DNA from: Agromyces sp. H66
Lineage (GTDB): Bacteria; Actinomycetota; Actinomycetes; Actinomycetales; Microbacteriaceae
Direction of reading: 5' to 3'
DNA: 64,000 nucleotides
NCBI RefSeq assembly: GCF_004959775.1
Contig: NZ_SJZG01000001.1
Span: 496,001 to 560,000 of the forward strand
Notes under the pieces: generated by a model
Told to the model about the DNA's origin: nothing
What the model saw: only the letters and a program-made list of their open reading frames with translations
Database searches by the model: none
Program-made: the position numbers and the translations under genes
Part shown: in pieces, positions 58,856 through 64,000 of the stretch
Layout: every line of letters begins with the position of its first letter
How positions within the stretch are numbered: position 1 is the first letter of the stretch

Positions 58856-59959
58856 TCAGTTCCCTTCTCTGACGCTGGTCGAGGCGCGCGAGGTGCCCTC
58901 GGAGTCGGTGGTCGTGTCGGCCGGGGGCCGGGTCTGGACCGGGTGGGCGACGACGAGCAGGTCGTCGCCGAGCCGCTCGACGGCGGCGAAGTGGAAGTGC
59001 CGGGCCTCGGCGATGGTCGTCACGCCGAGGTCGCCGACCGCGACACGCGGGCCGCCGAGCAGCACCGGCGCCACGTAGACGAGGAGCTCGTCGACGAGCC
59101 CGGCCGCGAGGAACGCGCTCGCGAGCGTGGGGCCGCCCTCGACGAAGAGCGAGCGGATGCCGCGGCGCTGGAGTTCGAGCAGGTCGCTCGCGAGGTCGGC
59201 GCCTCGCATGGTGATCGGCGCATGCGGGTGCCGGGTGATCGCGGCGCCGGCCGGGAGCGGTCGCCGCCCGAAGACGACCGGAACGGGCTGCGCGTCGAGG
59301 AGTTCGCCGGCCGGCGTGCGGGCCGTGAGCGACGGGTCGTCGGCGAGCACGGTGCCGGTGCCCACGGCGATCGCGTCGACCGCGGCCCGGCGGCGGTGCA
59401 CGTCGGCGCGGGCGGCGGGCCCGGTGATCCAGCGGCTCGTCCCGTCGGATGCCGCGGCGCGGCCGTCGAGGCTCGCCGCCCACTTGACGGTGACGTGGGG
59501 GCGGCGGTGGCGGGTGGCGAACAACCAGTCGTCGAGGAATGCCTCGACCTCATCGACGAGCACGCCAGCGGCCACCTCGATGCCCGCCGACCGGAGGCGG
59601 TCGGCCCCGCCCGCGGAGCGGTCGCCCGGGTCCGCGACGGCATAGACGACTCGTGCGATGCCGGCGTCGATGAGGGCGACCGCGCACGGCCCGGTGCGCC
59701 CCGTGTGATTGCACGGCTCGAGGGTCACGACGGCGGTCGCGCCCTGGGCGGCGCCGGGGGCGAGCTTCGACAGCGCGTCCACCTCGGCGTGCGCCGTGCC
59801 CGCGCCTCGATGCCATCCCTCGGCGAGCACGTCGCCATGAGCGGAGAGGATGACGCAGCCGACGCGCGGGTTCACGCCCCTGGCCGGTCCGCGGGTGGCG
59901 AGCTCCAGCGCACGGCGCATGGCAGCGGCATCCGCCATGGTCCGCTCGTCGGTGATCAT
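58856..59959 (-). CDS. ribD: Bifunctional diaminohydroxyphosphoribosylaminopyrimidine deaminase/reductase
   Basis: A 367-residue two-domain enzyme for steps 2 and 3 of riboflavin synthesis. The deaminase part has HAEVDAL and EPCNHTGRTGPC, the zinc ligands and catalytic Glu. The reductase part opens with RPHVTVKWAASLDGR and ends with VEGGPTLASAFL. The start may be ATG 59959 or ATG 59938 (MADAAAMRRALEL), the latter nearer the family norm. It is the first gene of the operon behind the FMN riboswitch. Confidence 0.93.
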   Translation of the reverse strand: MITDERTMADAAAMRRALELATRGPARGVNPRVGCVILSAHGDVLAEGWHRGAGTAHAEVDALSKLAPGAAQGATAVVTLEPCNHTGRTGPCAVALIDAGIARVVYAVADPGDRSAGGADRLRSAGIEVAAGVLVDEVEAFLDDWLFATRHRRPHVTVKWAASLDGRAAASDGTSRWITGPAARADVHRRRAAVDAIAVGTGTVLADDPSLTARTPAGELLDAQPVPVVFGRRPLPAGAAITRHPHAPITMRGADLASDLLELQRRGIRSLFVEGGPTLASAFLAAGLVDELLVYVAPVLLGGPRVAVGDLGVTTIAEARHFHFAAVERLGDDLLVVAHPVQTRPPADTTTDSEGTSRASTSVREGN

Positions 59960-60295
59960 CCTCGTGCCGTTCTCTCAGGCTCCGGGGATGCATCGGCGAT
60001 GCCGATGACGTCGACGACGCAGTGCGCCGCCGACACGTGCCGCCTCCCATCCGGACTTTCACCGTCGGTACCGGAATTCCACCGGTTCAACCGTTCGCCC
60101 GAGACCATTCGGCCTCGCGCTCGCGGCTCGCGGACTGTCACCGCCGGTTCGGACTTACACCGACCCCGGAGCACGTTGTCGTGTCGATTCTATGTCAACG
60201 CGACGACGTCCGACGTATTCCCCGGGTCGAGGCCCGCCGTTCCGGGGTCGTGGCGGCCGTACGGTGAACGATCCCGACGTCGACGGCCCGACGCG
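59960..60295 (-). other. 336-bp leader region of the rib operon
   Basis: This gene-free stretch holds the FMN riboswitch aptamer (60036-60178). Between it and ribD lies a hairpin CATCGGC-GAT-GCCGATG (59991-60007) that may be the expression platform. The part 60179-60295 belongs to the promoter and to the end of the upstream gene's transcript; nothing else is seen. Confidence 0.7.
60036..60178 (-). ncRNA. FMN riboswitch (RFN element)
   Basis: On the minus strand the conserved RFN blocks appear in order: GGTGTAAGTCCGAACCGGCGG, GACAGTCCGCGA, the variable arm, ACCGGTGGAATTCCGGTACCGACGG (in part) and GTGAAAGTCCGGATGGGAG. It binds FMN and lowers expression of the downstream ribD-ribE-ribBA-ribH operon. 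The hairpin at 59991-60007 lacks a U-run, so control of translation is more likely than intrinsic termination. Confidence 0.93.
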
Positions 60296-61453
60296 TCAGC
60301 GGCACTGTGCGGCCGCGGCGATCTGCGCGTCCGACGGCCGGCCGTACGCCTCGATGCCCGCACCCGGCAGGTCGTATCCAATGCCGATCGCCCAGGCCGT
60401 GGCCCACGTCTCGTGGTCGCCGCTGAAGGGATCGGCCGTGAAGATGGCGTAGCACTCGTCGCGGAGGACCTGCGTGTGGCCGACCTCGTGCACCACGACC
60501 GCCTTCGCGTTCTCGTCGGAGTACCAGTCCCGCTCGATGCTCTCGGTCAGCGAGATGAGGCCCCAGCCGACGCCGTCGGGCTTGAACTCGGCGGTTCCCG
60601 AGTACCAGACGTCGCTGGAGCGGCCGGCGACCTCGTAGGCCCAGGCGAACTCGAGTTCGACGCCCGACGCGATCGATCGCGCGAACGACTCGATCTCGGC
60701 TCGCACGGGGTGGGCGTTCCGGCGCTCCTCCTCCGCGGCGTGCGATGCGCGGACGTCCGCGATGGCGGTGGCGAGCGCGGTGAAGCGGTCGGCGTCGCCC
60801 GACGATGTGGTCGGCGAGTGGCGGAGGCCGTCGAGCGCCGCCTCGGCCGCGTGCCGGAAGCGATAGGTCGCCGAGGGGCTCGCGTCGAGGGCGACGGTCG
60901 CGAGTTCCTCGGTGCCCGAGATCAGCGTCTCGGACGCCTCCGCGAGCGCGCCGGTTCCGTCCGCGACGCGATCGACCGCCGCCTCGAATCGCTCCGCGGC
61001 CGCGTGGCGCGACGGGACGAGTTCGAGGAGGCGCCAGAGGTCGGCGTATCGCTCCCAGGCGGGGGCCGGCGTCGCCGGGTCGCCGAGCTCCACGATGCCG
61101 GCGGGGCCGGCGGGGGAATCCGCGAGGATGCCCCGGGCCGACTCGATGCGCTCGGCCAGGGCCTCTCGATCTTCGGGCCGGACCAGGTCGCCGGTGGCCA
61201 TGCCCAAGAGGTACTCCGCGCGCGCGATGGCGGCGTCACCGCGATCGGCCGTCGCCTCGTAGTCGGCGCGCGCCTCGTCGAAGCGTCCGTCGGCGGCCGT
61301 CCAGGTCGGCCAGGCCTGTGCGTGCGCTGTCGTGGCGACGACGTGATGGCCGGCCAGCCCGAACGCGAACAGGCCGGCGAGCGCGGCGACCGCGACGACG
61401 CCGCCGTGGCGGCGTCGGGCGACGGGGCGTGCGGATGCGTCGGACGGGCGCAT
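60296..61453 (-). CDS. Membrane-anchored putative metalloprotease (HEXXH)
   Basis: A 385-residue protein with one N-terminal membrane helix (residues 18-36) after a basic start, so the rest is outside the cell. Residues 55-250 are helical and acidic without a known domain. Residues 318-330 read KAVVVHEVGHTQV, a zinc-binding HEVGH (322-326), and HETWA with Glu348 lies 22 residues later as a possible third ligand, a gluzincin-like spacing. Cys334 and Cys384 may form a disulfide. I do not recognise the family; peptidase activity is inferred. GAGAGGAT precedes the ATG. Confidence 0.65.
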   Translation of the reverse strand: MRPSDASARPVARRRHGGVVAVAALAGLFAFGLAGHHVVATTAHAQAWPTWTAADGRFDEARADYEATADRGDAAIARAEYLLGMATGDLVRPEDREALAERIESARGILADSPAGPAGIVELGDPATPAPAWERYADLWRLLELVPSRHAAAERFEAAVDRVADGTGALAEASETLISGTEELATVALDASPSATYRFRHAAEAALDGLRHSPTTSSGDADRFTALATAIADVRASHAAEEERRNAHPVRAEIESFARSIASGVELEFAWAYEVAGRSSDVWYSGTAEFKPDGVGWGLISLTESIERDWYSDENAKAVVVHEVGHTQVLRDECYAIFTADPFSGDHETWATAWAIGIGYDLPGAGIEAYGRPSDAQIAAAAQCR

Positions 61454-61610
61454 GGGATCCTCTCGTGCTCGGACGACCGGGATTCACGTTACCCGCCGGC
61501 GCCGGGGCGCTCGATCACGATCTCGTCGCGGAGCGTCGCGGCAGGTACGGTGAGACGACGGGCCGGGCGCATGGGGGTGCGTTCCGGCCCGTTCCCGGCT
61601 CCGCCCGCCC

Positions 61611-62384
61611 TCAGGACCAGCGCGCGCCGAGCAGGTCCGCGAGCTCGCCGAGTCCACGCACCTCGAGCACGCCGGCCGCACGAGCCGCCGCGGCATCCTC
61701 GGGCGAGGGGGACTCGCCGCGACGGTTCAGCCACACGCCGACCAGGCCCGCGTTCGCGGCACCCACGGCATCGGTGTGCAGGCGGTCGCCGACGTAGGCC
61801 GCGGCCGAGACCGGAGCCGTCGCACGGAACCGGTCGAGTGCGACGGCGAAGATCGCCGAGTCGGGCTTGGCGACGCCGACCGCCCCGGAGGCGACCACGT
61901 GCTCCACGCGGCCTCCGAGCGCGAGCCGGGCGATCTTCGCCGACTGGTACTCGAGCTCGCCGTTGGTGATGATGCCGAAACGGACGCCGGGCAGCCGGGC
62001 GGCGAGCGCGTCGAGTGCCGGGGCGACGTCGTCGTGCAGCGCCCACGATTCGCGGTAGCGCTCGAAGTACTCGGCGAACCACCGGCTGGCGCCGTGCTCG
62101 TCGAGTTCCTCGCCGAAGAGCCGGGCGAACTCGGCCGCGCGAGCCCGGCGCTGGCCCTCGAACGTGAGCGCACCCGCGAGGTACGCGAGGTAGTGCTCCT
62201 CCTCGAGCTCGTGCCATCGGCGCATCGCGTCGGACTCGTCGCCGCGATACGCGCGGGCGCGCATGTGCAGCACGATGCCGGCGGCGACCGCCTCGCGGTG
62301 CGCCATCAACGTGTCGTCGAGGTCGAACAGCACCACGGGTCGGCTCGTCGGTGCCACCGGCTCGGGCTCCGAGGGCGGGGTCAC
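61611..62384 (-). CDS. HAD-superfamily hydrolase
   Basis: A 257-residue phosphatase-like protein. LFDLDDTLMAH has the nucleophile Asp and acid Asp, GIITNGELEYQ the second motif, AKPDSAIF the Lys, and YVGDRLHTDAVGAANAG the metal Asp. The cap lies between motifs 1 and 2, so it is a type I (beta-phosphoglucomutase/YjjG-like) member. The substrate is unknown. The GTG overlaps the upstream GNAT stop (GTGA). Confidence 0.88.
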   Translation of the reverse strand: MTPPSEPEPVAPTSRPVVLFDLDDTLMAHREAVAAGIVLHMRARAYRGDESDAMRRWHELEEEHYLAYLAGALTFEGQRRARAAEFARLFGEELDEHGASRWFAEYFERYRESWALHDDVAPALDALAARLPGVRFGIITNGELEYQSAKIARLALGGRVEHVVASGAVGVAKPDSAIFAVALDRFRATAPVSAAAYVGDRLHTDAVGAANAGLVGVWLNRRGESPSPEDAAAARAAGVLEVRGLGELADLLGARWS

Positions 62385-62962
62385 GCGGCGGCCCCGAGCA
62401 CGGCGTCCCAGCTCGCGTGCGCAGCCGGATCGACGGATGCCTCACGCACCGCGTACCACGCGGGCAACGTGACCGTGCCGTCGCGCGTGGGCACCGTGGC
62501 ATCCGCAGGTTCGATCCGCCGGAACCCCACCGCCCTGGCGACCCTCGCGGATGCGACGTTGCCTTCCACGGCACGCCAGAGGACCGTCGTGGCGCCGCGG
62601 ATGCCGCCATCGAGCGTCCAGTCGACGACCGCCGTCGCGGCTTCGCTCATGAGCCCCTCGCCGCGATGCTCGGCGCCCATCCAGAAGCCGAGCTCGTGCT
62701 GGGTGTCGCGCACGCTGATCACTCCGAGGAGGGGACCGCCCTCGACCCGACGGAGCGCCCAGGTGAGCTCCGTGCCGCTCGCCCAGGACTCGGGCACGTG
62801 CTCGCTGAGGAACGCACGGGCGTCGGCCCGTGTGTACGGCCACGGCGTCGTGAGGTACCGCTCGAACAACGGGTCCTGGCAGTACCGGGTCACCAGCTCG
62901 GCGTCGGCCGGCACGGGCAGGTCGAGCACGAGTCGCGTCGTGCGGATGCCGACGGGTCGCAC
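62381..62962 (-). CDS. GNAT-family N-acetyltransferase (RimJ-like)
   Basis: A 193-residue acetyltransferase. IRTTRLVLDLPVPAD is the typical RimJ/RimL opening. LGFWMGAEHRGEGLMSEAA is the acetyl-CoA pyrophosphate loop (R/Q-G-x-G), and NVASARVARAVGFRRI is the last motif. The substrate may be a ribosomal protein or small amine. It starts with GTG one base after the trpS stop and is followed by the HAD gene in a compact operon. Confidence 0.85.
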   Translation of the reverse strand: MRPVGIRTTRLVLDLPVPADAELVTRYCQDPLFERYLTTPWPYTRADARAFLSEHVPESWASGTELTWALRRVEGGPLLGVISVRDTQHELGFWMGAEHRGEGLMSEAATAVVDWTLDGGIRGATTVLWRAVEGNVASARVARAVGFRRIEPADATVPTRDGTVTLPAWYAVREASVDPAAHASWDAVLGAAA

Positions 62963-62963
62963 G

Positions 62964-63998
<1,035 letters not shown>

Positions 63999-64000
63999 GG

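Overview
This is a high-GC actinobacterial chromosome segment, most likely from the family Microbacteriaceae (Agromyces/Microbacterium-like). The reasons are third-position GC saturation, the constantly recurring word CGGATGYCGCG / GCGGCATCCG, ten start codons placed 6-8 nt after a TANNNT -10 box (leaderless or near-leaderless transcripts), a long-type glyceraldehyde-3-phosphate dehydrogenase, GTP-type PEP carboxykinase next to a RamB-type regulator, and small proteins that I recognise only from this family. No phage, insertion sequence, CRISPR or rRNA was seen. One tRNA (Thr, CGT anticodon) is present.

Layout. 0-5 kb: holB, a secreted tripeptidyl-aminopeptidase-like lipoprotein, tRNA-Thr, and an MFS exporter/ArsR-rhodanese operon. 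5.2-16.6 kb: a catabolic block for an unidentified hydroxy- or sugar-acid-like substrate. It holds a split aconitase X (large + small subunit), an IclR regulator, an FAD oxidoreductase, an IlvD/Edd-type dehydratase, an MFS carrier, a TPP enzyme, a TetR regulator and a fumarate-reductase-like flavoprotein. Palindromes of the form ACGCA-N-TGCGT lie in front of aconitase X, of the iclR gene and between the dehydratase and the carrier, which suggests one IclR regulon. 16.8-17.7 kb: a deleted pseudogene and a convergent pair of small paralogues. 17.8-23 kb: Gfo/Idh oxidoreductase, M20 peptidase, dacB, pncA, alpha/beta hydrolase. 23.2-25.8 kb: glycosyltransferase, FAD oxidoreductase and WxcM/FdtA-like protein (surface glycan).

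25.8-34 kb: a homoprotocatechuate (3,4-dihydroxyphenylacetate) meta-cleavage cluster: hpaD, hpaE, a GntR repressor, an unusual FAH-RraA fusion (HpaG-like), hpaI, hpaH and a divergent MHS-family carrier. Two nearly identical 22-bp sequences overlap the promoters of both transcription units. A TPP decarboxylase-like gene and a multiply deleted aldehyde dehydrogenase pseudogene follow. 36.6-46.7 kb: small membrane protein, second IclR regulator, gap, thiolase, SDR, PadR/HAAS operon, ramB-like regulator divergent from pckG.

46.7-64 kb: DUF1622 and LigT proteins, an ABC exporter, an AbrB-PIN toxin-antitoxin pair followed by a small HTH gene with twin CGTCAAC palindromes, psuG-psuK, an ABC-2 exporter operon, a riboflavin operon (ribD-ribE-ribBA-ribH) under an FMN riboswitch, a membrane-anchored HEXXH protein, and a HAD-GNAT-trpS operon read toward the window start. 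Several large palindromic intergenic repeats occur between these units.
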